This document shows, piece after piece, positions 21,603 to 33,079 of a stretch of DNA of 64,000 nt (its first letter is position 1; the number at the start of each line of letters is the position of its first letter). The DNA is from Strongyloides papillosus (lineage: Eukaryota; Nematoda; Chromadorea; Rhabditida; Strongyloididae), in NCBI GenBank assembly GCA_005656395.1, contig SRSI01000055.1, forward strand, positions 62,001-126,000. Direction: 5' to 3'. Below the pieces are notes generated by a model, which worked only from the letters and a program-made list of their open reading frames with translations, was not told the DNA's origin and did not search any database. A program made the position numbers and the translations under genes.

Positions 21603-24600
21603 AATATATACTTCCTTGAATCCAAATATCTTAGTATTAATATTAGCATCCAATCCAATTTTAGATAATATGTTGAAAGTAATATTTTTATATTTAATAA
21701 ACCAAATTTCTAATTAATAATAACTTCATTATATAATAACTAGAAAATTTCTAGATATTTTATTAATATATCTTGAATTAAGTAAAAATTAGTTTTTATT
21801 AATTTTAAAAATTAATATGATAGAAGTAGGTAGAGGTAAAATATTATAATGGTATGTAATAAGGTTGTAATTAAAAATTTTTGCCTTTAACTGTAAAACA
21901 GAAGATTAGATGTATATTAAAGATTGGAGCATGAAAATAGGATTGTTAAAAGAATAAGTTATAACAAATGTGTTTTATATTTAAATATGGAAAGTCGTAA
22001 ATAGTAATGTAGTTATTATATTGATACAAAAAGAAGTGATAAGTTATGTAAGATTGATAGAAGTATAATAATAGTAACTCATAACTTGGTAACTATACAT
22101 TTATATTAACGAAAAGAAAGACTCGTGGGTAAGGAAATGAAGATTATGTCTTGGAACGGATATAATTTAGCGAGACCACTGCTTTAGATGGGTTTCATTA
22201 CCATACAAAAACATCAGGGGGGATAAATGTACTACAATAATACTACAATTGACTGTCTAAGCTACATTATATAAATGATAAAATAATAATATTAAAAATG
22301 TTAAATCCTAAAATGGGAAAGGTGCTTTAATTTATGAGATCATAAACTTATATAAAAATATAGATATTAGATTAAAGGATTACCATAAAAAGTTAATTGC
22401 AATATAAAGAAATCATTCATTTTATGAATAGTAATAATAAAACAATACTCTAAATGGGCTTGACATATGTATCTGTTATACTTTTAGCCTCCCTCCTACT
22501 ATTCCCCAAAAACAGAAGGTTCCATCATATATATTAAAAACCTTTTTCATAAATGATAATTATTAACAAGTACCGATTCAAATTAATACAATTATTTAGC
22601 TTATAACAATCTAGTTATATTCTTAAAGTCCTTCAATCTGAATCCAATTTTCTTAAATCTCTCCTTATACTCATTTCCATTAACAGGAGGTCTTTATATG
22701 ATGAATACTCAATTGCATCTATTTAAAATGTGTATAATAAAAAAACCAACCATTTTTTACATTTCATTCAACAGCAAAGATAAATGATGATTGATGAGGT
22801 TTTAAAATATTTAATTGATATATTTACTATTTTTATTTATTTATTTATTCTGACAATCAATGTATAATAAAATATATTGAGATTAAATAAAAGTACTATA
22901 ATTTTTATAATCATTTTATCTTACTCAGCTAAATATGTCCTATTCATTAATATAAATAAAAATAATAAAAATGTAGAATTTGTAGAGTTAAATTAATTTT
23001 TCCCTGTAAATGAGCTTAACAAAATTAAAAAGATAATTGGAAGTATTTAATAACAAATATGTTATGCATTTAATTTTATATACTTTTATGACATGGAGTA
23101 AGTTAGATAAGTATGTTAAAATGACTAATATGATATAAATGATAAGGACATTTATATTAATTGTAGACATTGATACTTTTTAAGATAGTAAAGATGTAGA
23201 TTTGTCAAAGTTTGATATTCTGAAATAAGATACCCTTTCTTTTGTACAATCCGATCTTTTGCTTATTTTTACTTTAAAAGGGAATTTTATAAAAACAATC
23301 TTAGTAATGATCAAATAAGAAACACCGACTTTTACATGGGAGTGTACTTATGTAAACTGATTAGGAACTCTTCAAAAGATATAAGTACTAACAATTAAGG
23401 CAAAGAATATAATGTTTCAGGTAAGCATTTATCACAGATCTTTTTAAAAATAAACATAAGTAGGGTAATTGAATGCCAAAAAGTAGCATTTTATAGAATA
23501 ATAATAAGATTTAAACTAATAGAGGACATAAGAAGTTTAGATTGCGCAAAAATAGAAACCTCTTACAATTTAACCTCTACTTACAATTAGTATTTTTATT
23601 GTTTTTAAAACATATAATATAATTGTCAGGTGGTGTTACGCAAAAGCGAAACCTTTTCACACAATGTTACTATCAATTAAAGGTAAATGATTGGCAATGA
23701 CCGAAAATTTGTACACCATTCCAGCCACCTGGGTGCCTATTACTTTCACTACATTCATTTCCTAATATATAATATAATCAAATAATGGATAATGCCCTCC
23801 TAGAATACAAGAAGAATTGGAATTTTTGATGATGAGACAAAGAGAAATAGTAATAAAACATAAAAGTTTCAATCTCTCAAAAGAATATTAAAACATAACA
23901 TCCAACTATGGACATCAATGGCACTTTTAATATAATTAATACCTCACATTATATTTAAACTTATTTATTAAAACACCAAATAACCATTGAAAATAATTCC
24001 ATTTTGTTAAATAAACTAAAAATAAACGATTAATATACTGCCTCTTGATAACTCTTATCTATTTTTTCAACAAAAAAATAATCGAAAGAGTAAATTGTCA
24101 TTTTGGAAGCATCAAATGCCATCATACATAACTAGAAAAATGTCAAAAACTATCATCATCTCTCATTTATTTGCCATCAAAAGAAAGTAAAAAATTTTAA
24201 TGAATTGGTTCATGGTAAAAAGAAAAATAGAATTTTGTTTTAGACAGGGAGATATTTTTATAGCTTTTTTCATTTATATAAACTACTTTTTATAATACCA
24301 TATAGTACTTTACAGCTTTTTGGTATTAATGTAGGCAACATTAATGGGAGTAGAAAATGAGAGTGTTTTCTTTTGATAAGATATCACGATTTTTGTGATA
24401 TAATAGGAAGAAAAAGTTATTAGATTAAAGGGTTTGATATGGTATGTTAAGGAAAATGGTAAACACTTTGAAGATAGCGATAAATGAAGTGGTTCCTAAT
24501 AACAAACATTTGATCCTTATTTTGGATAATAATATCCTTCTAGAGGAAGTCTTTTTCGCTCCAGTGAACTTAAAGTGCTTTTATTTGATATCCTTGTTTT

Positions 24601-24921
24601 ACATTAATAATATTGTTTTTATAATATTGTAATTATGGAAACCTTGATATCGATAACTTCTAATTATAAAATAAAATATCTTATTAAAAAAGATAAAGTC
24701 ATATGCTTATTGAGATGTAATAAATAATATTAATAGACTTTTTTTATAAATATATAGTACAGGATAGTTCAATTTTTTATTGAATTTAAAATGTAATTAA
24801 GAAAATTTTAATGTTAATTGATTTTGATTACAAGACTTTTTTTGAATTGTAATTTTAAAATAATTTTATTATATTAATATTTCTTGTAATATAAAATTAC
24901 TAATAAATTAAAGAATGTAAA
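21603..24921. other. 3.3-kb intergenic region with GC-richer patches
   Basis: No convincing gene is found. Two short stretches are noticeably less AT-rich than their surroundings: about 22130-22230 and about 23620-23760. The second contains CAGGTGG near 23626 and its complement CCACCTG near 23725, which could pair as a stem. Its minus strand also has short open frames next to a TATTAG acceptor-like site. These may be orphan exon fragments, an RNA gene or transposon remnants. A short (ATTT)n run occurs near 22832. Confidence 0.4.
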
Positions 24922-25902
24922 ATGTTCTTCTCTATCTTATGGTTTTGTGGATATTTCATTATTTTTCTTTCCATTATATATGTAATCATAGTACCATTAA
25001 CATCAAAATATATACCTGAATTCATAGATATCTTCTTCTTTCTTAACCTCACAACAAAATTATATGCCTCCACAAAAAGACCATATGCTTCAGGTGTTAA
25101 AAATTTAACAAGAAATTTCTACATACACCACCATAATTTCAATTTTGGCATATGGCATTCACTTCCTCATTCATTATCGGTGGAGATTGATGGCTCAAAA
25201 AAGTTAGACAACAAATATTTTGAGGAAAAACTTTCTAATGGAATGGAACTTGTAGTTATTTATTGTCATGGAGCATCTTCATATCGAGGAAATGGAAAGT
25301 CAATTGAGGTAATGAATTTAGTGAGCAATATGGATATGCATGCTTTTGTAATTGACTATAGAGGGTATGCTGATTCAAGTGGACATGTAACGGAAACTAA
25401 TTTGTATGAGGACCTTTTTACTTTATATAATTACGTTAAAAGATTTGCTCCAAACCGTATCTATTTATGGGGACATTCACTAGGTGCTGGGATTGTAACA
25501 AAATGTTGTTCTGTGTTATGTAAAAACAATGTACCACCAAGAGGCGTAATTTTAGAATCTCCATTTACAAATGCGAAAGAAGCCTTTATTCACCATCCAT
25601 TGATGACAGTATTAAAAATAATTCCAAAATTATTAAAATACTCTGCTAAGGCATACGCTAGGAAGGGTCATTCATTTAGAAATGATGAAAACATAGTATA
25701 TATAACATGTCCAATAACATTACTTCATGCAGAGGATGACATGATTATACCATGTTTTATGTCTCAAAAATTATTTGATATAGCAGAGAACAACGGTTTA
25801 TTTGCACGATTCTTTATTTTTAATAAAAAATATGGTTACGGACATTCAAGAATTATTTTCTCCAAAGATATAAAGAAGGTTCTAGAGACAATTTTAATGT
25901 AA
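24922..25902 (+). CDS. ABHD12-like serine hydrolase
   Basis: A 326-residue alpha/beta-hydrolase. An N-terminal membrane span (about residues 4-28) is followed by the hydrolase fold. YCHGASSYRGNG is the oxyanion HG region, GHSLGAG holds the nucleophile Ser (about residue 191), AEDDMIIP holds the acid Asp, and GYGHSRI holds the His. The complete triad predicts an active enzyme. The order of motifs and the spacing match the ABHD12/ABHD12B lysophosphatidylserine lipase family, membrane-bound hydrolases of lysophospholipids and monoacylglycerols. No introns are visible. It converges on the MXRA7-like gene, 146 bp downstream. Confidence 0.85.
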   Translation: MFFSILWFCGYFIIFLSIIYVIIVPLTSKYIPEFIDIFFFLNLTTKLYASTKRPYASGVKNLTRNFYIHHHNFNFGIWHSLPHSLSVEIDGSKKLDNKYFEEKLSNGMELVVIYCHGASSYRGNGKSIEVMNLVSNMDMHAFVIDYRGYADSSGHVTETNLYEDLFTLYNYVKRFAPNRIYLWGHSLGAGIVTKCCSVLCKNNVPPRGVILESPFTNAKEAFIHHPLMTVLKIIPKLLKYSAKAYARKGHSFRNDENIVYITCPITLLHAEDDMIIPCFMSQKLFDIAENNGLFARFFIFNKKYGYGHSRIIFSKDIKKVLETILM

Positions 25903-26048
25903 AGCCAATCATAATTATAACTAATATTAATTAATATATATTTTTAAATACTAATATATTACAATAAAATGATTACTTCTTAGAATACTGCAAAATGAGA
26001 TCATATCACTAGAAAAATATTATTTAATAAGATAAATACTGTATTAAA

Positions 26049-26732
26049 TTAGAGAGCATAAAATTTAAATTGTTCCTCCAATTCTGATTTGGAATGTATT
26101 CCAAATTTCTCCTCCTGTGCCTGGAGCAATTCAAAGATTTCCTTTAATTGTTTCTCTTTTACAGTTTCCTCTTCCACTCTTTCTTCTTCAGTTAATGATT
26201 GTCGGAAATTTCTTGCTTCTAAACGAGTTTTAGCTGTTGCCAATTTGCCATGTAATTCCCCCATCTTAGAAAATATATCAAATGTTTCAGTTTGATCTAC
26301 AATGTTATTAATGAAAACATCGTTAGATAATTGATTTTCCTCAGCAGCTGTAGGCTTGTCTTGAGGTGGTATAAGTTTGACATCCTCCCTATCGATGATA
26401 AAATCATTTGAATCTTCTTCTGGGTTAGATGCCTCACCGTTTTCGTCATTTTTTAAAAAAGTTTCTTGTTCCTCTTCAGTTCCTTCGAGATTTTCTTTCT
26501 CCATGTTTTGATTAGAATTGCTTCTTTTAACGAATTTGATACTTCTATTGAAATCTCCTTTCAAAAAACTGTCAGGATGTTTTCTAATAACAATAGTGTC
26601 GGAATTTTTATTTTTTTTCGGTGTAACAGCAAAAAATTTAAAAAACAGAAAACCAATAGCAACTGCAGCAATTAGGGTTAAAAATAAGATTGTAAAAAAG
26701 TATGGTTCTTGAAATACTTTAAATAGATCCAT
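26049..26732 (-). CDS. MXRA7-like single-pass membrane protein
   Basis: A 227-residue protein. An N-terminal membrane span (about residues 12-33) leads into an acidic, low-complexity middle and a charged helical C-terminus. The last 60 or so residues (LTEEERVEEETVKEKQ, then LKEIFELLQAQEEKFG and a final LEEQFKFYAL) resemble the conserved C-terminal helical block of matrix-remodeling-associated protein 7, in which an EEE...QL..IF.L helix is followed by FG...S..EL.EQL..Y. The molecular role of MXRA7 is poorly known. A plain coiled-coil protein of another family remains possible. Confidence 0.55.
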   Translation of the reverse strand: MDLFKVFQEPYFFTILFLTLIAAVAIGFLFFKFFAVTPKKNKNSDTIVIRKHPDSFLKGDFNRSIKFVKRSNSNQNMEKENLEGTEEEQETFLKNDENGEASNPEEDSNDFIIDREDVKLIPPQDKPTAAEENQLSNDVFINNIVDQTETFDIFSKMGELHGKLATAKTRLEARNFRQSLTEEERVEEETVKEKQLKEIFELLQAQEEKFGIHSKSELEEQFKFYAL

Positions 26733-27466
26733 TTTATACTATCTAAATAATTTAAAATTCAACTATGTTAGATAAAGATGTAGCCTATGATAAAATAAGT
26801 TTAGAGATGAGTTTTTATCACGAAATATAACTTAACACACTATATCTCCATGGATACATTCATGTAAGTATTTAAGAAATCTTATCTATTTTATACTTAC
26901 TTAGATGAGTTAAAAAATATAAACAACTGTAAATGGAAACTTTTAGAAATAAAAAAAAAATTTTTCTGAATGATAAAGATCTCAAAGCAGATTATTTATT
27001 AAATTTTTATCATGTGTTCATACTTTGTGGAAGATAAACAGCATCCCAAACTTTTGAAATAGTATCTCCCTTCAAGAAGAAGGAAAATTAAATGTATTGT
27101 CAATACAATAATAACAAAAGAAAAGATTGTAAACTTTAAAGTGTACTTTGAAACTATTTTGTTTTTGAAACAGGAAATTTAATGTATTTAAATTTTTAAT
27201 AATATTTGTTTTTAGAAGACATAATTACTATGTTAATTGGTATAAATTTCAACAATGACATTGAAAGAGAAGGAAATATATATATGTTTAAGATAATCAT
27301 ACATAATTTGTCTTTGAGATCATAAAGTATCACCACCAACTTGATTATAGTTAAAATTATTTTCATTGTATACACTATTCAATAGAAAGTTTCTCTCTAC
27401 ACATCATTTTTTTTATCAGTTCAATTTATTTTATATTTGTCTGTCCCCATAATTGTGTATATTATT
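26733..27466. other. divergent intergenic region
   Basis: The region lies between the starts of the MXRA7-like gene and the small membrane protein at 27467. No gene or defined promoter element is recognised. Confidence 0.4.
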
Positions 27467-27910
27467 ATGGATAATAGTAAAATATTTTTTATTACATCTG
27501 TTACTATTGGAGGAATTATTGGTATGATATATTGGTTTTCACATACAAAAAAGGAAAAGGATATTGAAAATGAAATTGTAGAAATGGATGAGGTGTTTGT
27601 CGATGATAAAAAAAAAGATGACCAAGAGGTTAATGATAAGTCAACTAATAACGAGTCCGACATCAAATCAATAAATTCATATGAAGAGGTACTTTCTATT
27701 GAATCAAGTGAACACTCATTTCCTGTGACTCCAATTAGTAGTCCAACAAACAAGGAAAATTTTAAAAAATCTAAAATTCCTGTCTTCCAAAGTGGTCCAG
27801 GTCAAGTGAATGTAGATACCATCCCTTACTCAATTCCGTCTCCTTCAATTTCACCAGGAAAAGGAAGCAAATTACTGGAACCAAAAATCACAAGAAAAAA
27901 TACAAACTAA
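27467..27910 (+). CDS. small single-pass membrane protein, unknown
   Basis: 147 residues from the first ATG (MDNSKIFFITSV). One N-terminal membrane span of about 18 residues is followed by a polar, acidic, then Ser/Pro-rich tail with several SP sites (for example VTPISSPTNKENF and SIPSPSISPGKG). No signal-cleavage site is evident, so it is probably anchored with the tail in the cytosol. I do not recognise a family. Composition is typical of the coding regions here. Confidence 0.5.
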   Translation: MDNSKIFFITSVTIGGIIGMIYWFSHTKKEKDIENEIVEMDEVFVDDKKKDDQEVNDKSTNNESDIKSINSYEEVLSIESSEHSFPVTPISSPTNKENFKKSKIPVFQSGPGQVNVDTIPYSIPSPSISPGKGSKLLEPKITRKNTN

Positions 27911-28313
27911 AGTATTTTTTTCTCCTCTAGGTAAAAGTGTATTATCATCACCTATATATACGATTTTGTTGTTGAATAAATAAAATAATATTGATATTAT
28001 CAAGCGTAGAATATTTGTTTATGAATACTTGAAAGTATGTAGTATATATTTTATATAAAAAAAGTGTATAATTTTTTTTATATTTACAAATAAGATATAA
28101 ATGTAAGCAAATGTGATATGATAAAAATAAATTAATAAAATATACTTTGGTATTTTCAAGATAAATATAATGAAAGCTTTCAAAATCTTCTAATCTTTAT
28201 TCAAAAGAAAAATTTATTGGTTAGAGAAAAACATTTGACTGAAAGATTAATAGTTATAGATTGTTTTTTGTATTTAACATCAACAATGTATCTATACCTT
28301 TTTATAATTTTTA
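27911..28313. other. convergent 3' flanks, no gene seen
   Basis: An AT-rich 400-bp stretch between the ends of two converging genes. AATAAA hexamers occur near 27977 and 28127. Confidence 0.4.
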
Positions 28314-28812
28314 TTATATGTCTCTTTCTTCACCAGCAAATATTGTTTCTAAGTTTAATACACCAAGGTCCATAGGTTGTTTGGGGGTACTTCCAGCGAA
28401 GATATATTGGCTTGGAATCCTTAATTTTACTTTTCTTTTTCCTGGTATTATACCGTCGTCACAGTCATGGTAGATCTTAAATACGGGATCTATTGATGTT
28501 AATTCTCTGGTACTTCCTTGTAAGAAAAAGTTTCCATTCATGTCTGTTACTCCTTCATCAAGAACATCATCGGGATCAGGGCCGAAAAAGAAAAAAATAT
28601 ATTAACATATTTATTTTTTATTATAGTATTAGGTATTTCATTTATATATTACCTTCATCTTCATCCCAAAGTTTAATTTTAACTCCTGAAGCAGGCTTTG
28701 ATCCACAAAGAAGTCTTCCTTTAACTCCAACAGCCTGTTGTTTCATTCCAAAAATTTGCATAATTAACAATCCAAATATTAATAACAATGTTAGAATTTT
28801 TTTATTAGCCAT
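28314..28812 (-). CDS. transthyretin-like (TTL) secreted protein, odd 3' splice site
   Basis: Exons 28812-28653 and 28582-28314 give about 142 residues: a signal peptide (MANKKILTLLLIFGLL), then the nematode transthyretin-like domain. Motifs are AVGVKGRLLCGSKPA, KLWDEDEG, GPDPDDVLDEG, MNGNFFLQGS and a YHDCDDG cysteine segment. TTL proteins are secreted, among the most abundant nematode-specific families; one C. elegans member bridges apoptotic cells to phagocytes. The oddity is that the intron starts with GT (28652) but the join that restores the conserved DPDD segment ends in CG, not AG. The nearest in-frame AG (28554-28553) would delete ten conserved residues. Either a base is lost, a non-canonical acceptor is used, or a shortened protein is made. 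The second TTL gene is divergent, 334 bp away. Confidence 0.8.
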
Positions 28813-28844
28813 AATTTTTGAAGAATAACCACAAAACCATCATT

Positions 28845-28869
28845 AAGGCACTTTATAAAAGGCACTTTT
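28845..28869 (-). promoter_or_regulatory. TATA box within direct repeat, TTL promoter
   Basis: On the minus strand, TATAAA (28857-28852) sits 40 bp upstream of the TTL start codon. It is flanked by two copies of an AAAGTGCCTT-like repeat, spaced 14 bp apart (plus-strand aaggcacttt at 28845 and 28859). Confidence 0.5.
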
Positions 28870-29146
28870 ATTTACATATTCTTATAACAGTTTATAGATG
28901 AAATAAATTATCTCAACCATCCATATCAATTTACAAATTTCAATCATTACTAAAAACTTCCTCGATATTTTATGGAGAAAAAAATATTTATAATTTGATA
29001 AATAAAAATTGTTTAAAACTATTTTGATATTTATTATATACATCAGAATATATAAACAAGTATCAAATTTTATTTCAATAAAAAATTTTAAACAAATTTC
29101 ATTGAATAAAGTTACAAAAAAAAACAATAAATCTATTTTATTTAAA

Positions 29147-29611
29147 ATGAATATATTTATAATATTTTTATATGTCATAATATTCTATCGTCAGAATGGA
29201 GATTGTTTTAGAAAGCAAGGAGTTGCTGTTAAAGGACGATTGTTATGTAATGGAAAACCGGCAAAAAACGAGATTGTAAAAATATATGATTTGGATAGGA
29301 ATCCTGGTGATGACGATGATTTGTTAGATGAAAAATTGACTAATGCAAATGGAGAATTTAAGTTAAATGGTTATACTATAGAGTTAACTAACATTGAACC
29401 GGAATTGAGAATTTACTTTGATTGCAATGATGCTGATAGAGTAAATTTCTTTAGTTTATAATAAAATCTTTTTTAGCCCTGTATGAGAATGGTAACTGTT
29501 CCTGTACCCAGTAAATTTATTCACAGTGGTAAAGCTTTCAATTGGTATGATATTGGTCAACTTGATTTACACTATAAAATTCAAGGTGAAACTAGAAGCT
29601 GTGAATATTAA
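29147..29611 (+). CDS. transthyretin-like (TTL) secreted protein
   Basis: Exons 29147-29440 and 29477-29611, with a 36-bp phase-0 intron, give 142 residues. An N-terminal signal peptide (MNIFIIFLYVIIFY) is followed by the TTL pattern: AVKGRLLCNGKPA, KIYDLDRNPGDDDDLLDE, TNANGEFKLNG, a YFDCND cysteine segment, and the C-terminal VTVPVPSKFIHSG and LDLHYKIQGETRSCEY block. Length and cysteine spacing match the family. In-frame ATGs upstream (29009) are ignored because they precede the signal peptide. It is divergent from the TTL gene at 28314-28812 and clearly diverged in sequence, so the pair is an old duplication. Confidence 0.88.
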
Positions 29612-30196
29612 AATAATTATTTCTGGAAAAATCATAAATGTTCTAGAAGTGAAATACTTATCTTTTACATGGGTAATAAGATAAATTTATTTGATTATGT
29701 ATTAGACATTGAAATGGTTTGGTTTGAAATTTATCATCAATTTTTTGAGAAATCAATTTTAATTGATACAACAATGATTTTTTTAAATTGCTATTACATT
29801 AATAATCTCATTTTGTATACCCTTTTTGAAAAACAATAAATATAGTATGTTATTCTTATTTTAGTACCAAATTTGTTTATATAATTTGCTTTGATGCGCA
29901 TTATTAAAAGCCAATTTTATGTAAAATTACAAACATTTTTATAACAATAACATGAGAAAAGAAGAAAGCATATAGTTTTATAAAATGCTATCGATTAAGG
30001 AAAGGACTTAATCATCCGCTTTTTATTAAAATCTTTAAAGTTTAAGTTTTTGAATCTGGCACGTAATTTAGTTAGAGAAATAAATATAAATAATTATATG
30101 ACATATCACCTATATTTATTATTCATTTCTGTTTTTAGACTATTGCAACATTATAGTCTATACTTTTTTCATACTAAAAGCTAAAATAAAATCAAT
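29612..30196. other. intergenic, no gene seen
   Basis: AT-rich. It contains the 3' flank of the TTL gene (AATAAA near 29836) and the 5' region of the gene that starts at 30197. Confidence 0.4.
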
Positions 30197-32175
30197 ATGC
30201 CTTCTATAGTTGATACATTTATATCCAATATTCCTTCTCTTTCTGGATGTTATGAAGATGTAAAAGCGAGCTTCGCGGTAAGTATGGTAATGACATTTAC
30301 TTATCATTCTATTGTATATAATTTCAGTCATTAGATAAAGATATTAAAAATAAGAAAGCGACACTTGGCAAGCGAGATATCAAAGTAATCGTTGAAACAA
30401 TGTATAAAGAAACGAGAAAATATCCAGAACTCAATAAGTTATGGGGAACGTACACGAATATCCTTCAATACAATAACAAAGAGGTTAGACGTTTAATTGT
30501 CGAAAGGTTGGTTGAAAAGGATGTAGAAGATAAAAAAGTTTGCCCACATCGTGTGCTAGAATTATTGTTTAAAGACAAAGAAATGGTTAAATTGGTCAAA
30601 AACAAAAAAATATACTTTCAAGCTGCTTTACAAGTGAAGGAATTATGTCCAACCTATTTATCTTACCTTGGTGGTGATAATAATGAGGGGAAAAGATTTA
30701 GGGGTGGGCTTGGAGATTATATTACTGATAATTTTCGTTCTTTTTTTATTTATAATGAGGAACAAGATTTATCGAAACGCAATGAGGAAGTCTCAAAATG
30801 CATTGAAGATGTTTTAATCTTTGTTGGTGTTAGTCGTTCAAGACTTCATCAAATAGATGATTGTGACATTGTTTCAAATTTTTTGGAATTAAAAAGAATC
30901 TGTTCTAATATAGATATGAATGCTTTTCATAAAGGAGATTTAGAGAAAGTTCATAACCATAGCAGACCTATCAAGGACCATGAGCTGTGTAATTTCAAGA
31001 GCCTTATATCTAACTATGAAAAAGGAAGAGTTAAGAAGGAAATCTTTCTCGAAAATCTCTACAATATTATGCTTGACATTGATAAACGTGAAGAACTTAT
31101 GAAACATCTTGAGAGAAACAAAAATGAATTTTTCCCTACTTTTAGTTGCTTGAAATTTGATGGCGATTGCGATTTTGGTGTAATCCCTAAGGAAATAATT
31201 GTACTTTACACAGCGGATAAGTATCCTTCAACAAATATTATGCCAACAATTGGCAATTCATATTTTAGTTACCAAAAATCTTTATTTTTTAGTCAATGTA
31301 ATCCTAAGAAATGTTATCAACCTTGTGATAAATCATCACACCATGATAGATTCAATATGACTTTAGTTGAAGATAATGAAACAGCTATTGAAAATATCAT
31401 GAATCTTAGAGAATATGTTAAGAAGGTTGATATACCTATATTTATTATGGATATTAAACTTTCAATAAAGGATAAAAATGAAGAAATTACTTATATTAAC
31501 ATTTTTGTTCCAAGATCAGATTTCAAATCAAAATTTATTTCGTTTAATTTGGAAAAAATTGGTAATACCCATACATCTTCTACACTTGTTGACTTTCTTT
31601 TTTCTGAAAAAAAGAATTATATAGTTTGCTATAACGATGTAGAAATGAAAAAGAAATTCAAAGATATTTTTACCGATGTCTTTCGTCATGATAGAGGTCC
31701 TGATTTTCCATGTGCAAAGATTATTGGTCTTGTTAATAGGTTAAATACTCTTGTTGAGGCGACAGGAGAGGAATGTTCAATTCCAAGGTATTTTCCTAAA
31801 ACATGGGAAGATACTTATAAATACAAAAGCATTGATTATACTAAATACAGTGATGATGAAGAGGAAGAAACACACAGTGATGATGAAATAACTATCACTA
31901 AAAAACAAAGGAAATGTATTCGCAAGATGTCTAAAAATATGGAATTCCGGAATTTGTGCTACTTGACAACTGGGTACGATTATGATGAATCAGAGTCAGA
32001 GCCTTATTCTTTCTGGCACAGGAAACCTTTGAGAAAACAACAACGTCAGGAGATGTTGACGCGTCTTGTTGCTTTATATGATATAACTCTAAATCTAAAT
32101 AACGCCATGTATGGAGATCCTGAAAACAAAGGTCATAATTTCCCTATTTTTTCTGCTAGGGTTGCTAAATGTTAA
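30197..32175 (+). CDS. MUT-7/EXD3-like protein, degenerate 3'-5' exonuclease fold
   Basis: Exons 30197-30277 and 30328-32175, with a 50-bp phase-0 intron, give 642 residues; no signal peptide. The N-terminal half is helical. The segment LLFKDKEMVKLVKNKKIYFQ resembles the helical part of MUT-7/EXD3 proteins. The C-terminal half has weak features of an RNase D-type exonuclease: a strand IFIMDIKLSI at the Exo I position, KNYIVCYNDVEMKKKF at Exo II, and LVALYDITLNL at Exo III. Of the four catalytic acids, only the last is convincingly placed, so it is probably inactive or highly diverged. Family members act in small-RNA silencing (MUT-7 in C. elegans Mutator foci). A Cys/His-containing middle (QCNPKKCYQPCDKSSHH) is unexplained. 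The call rests on weak similarity. Confidence 0.4.
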
Positions 32176-33079
32176 TTTAAATTTACCTTTTTTAAAATGT
32201 TATTGATGTGTATTTTAATACTTTGAGAAGCAATAAATAGTATTCAAAAGAAACACCGTTTGTTGATCTATTTTATAATTTGTTAAAATTATTGGTATCA
32301 ATGGTATGTTATATAATTCAATCATATTTTTTAAAGTTAGTTAAGGCACTATTTTTATTTACAAAACAATGTACATATAAATGAAAATGATCACTGTTCA
32401 GTAAGACTTTGAAATATGTGGTACAAATGAAATGGGTAAAACTTTTGTTGATAATTAGAAAAAGAAGAATCTTTAGAGATAAAATTTATTAATGAAATTT
32501 ATCCATATCATATCAATCTTAAAAGTTAGTAAAGAAATCATCAAAAAATAGTTTTGACGTTGCAAAAAATGATAAAAAATGTATTAGAAACACAACAAGG
32601 AATAATATTTATCCTTAGACGAGTTACATGAAATTGAAATATTCTACACAATTATTTCGTGGCAACACCTTGTAAATGCACCTATTTTTTGTAGAAAGCA
32701 TTAGTATAATATGTGAATTACACTATTCAGAAGTTGTGAGTGTAGTCATAAGACGTTATCAATTAGTAAATTTTTGTAAATCTAACATTAATAATCAATT
32801 TATTTTATTAACTAATTATTTACCGAGAAAATTCTTCTGTCATTTTGACAAAGGGCTTGAAGCATAAACAATACAATCTTTACTTAAAAATAAACAAAAA
32901 TAAAACAATTAAAGAAGAAACATTTTATTAATTGTTTTAGAAGATTTAAAATAAATTAATAATTTTCTTCATTATCAATTCAATTGAAAATATTTCAAAG
33001 CAATTCAACAATTTCTTCAGAAACTACAACTTTATTTATGTTTATTATGAATTTACCGTCAATTTTTCGTATTATATTT
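32176..33079. other. intergenic, no gene seen
   Basis: AT-rich flank between the MUT-7-like gene and the inverted duplication. Short open frames here show no coding character. Confidence 0.4.

Noticed and set aside
22988..23170. minus-strand ORF of 60 codons
   Set aside because: Composed of Ile, Leu, Asn and Tyr codons as expected by chance in AT-rich DNA; no motif or splice context.
24444..24632. plus-strand ORF of 62 codons upstream of the ABHD12-like gene
   Set aside because: No homology or signal peptide recognised, and its hydrophobic tail fits AT-rich chance sequence.
28882..29178. minus-strand ORF of 98 codons between the transthyretin-like genes
   Set aside because: Overlaps the signal-peptide exon of the plus-strand gene; low-complexity Ile/Lys/Asn content.
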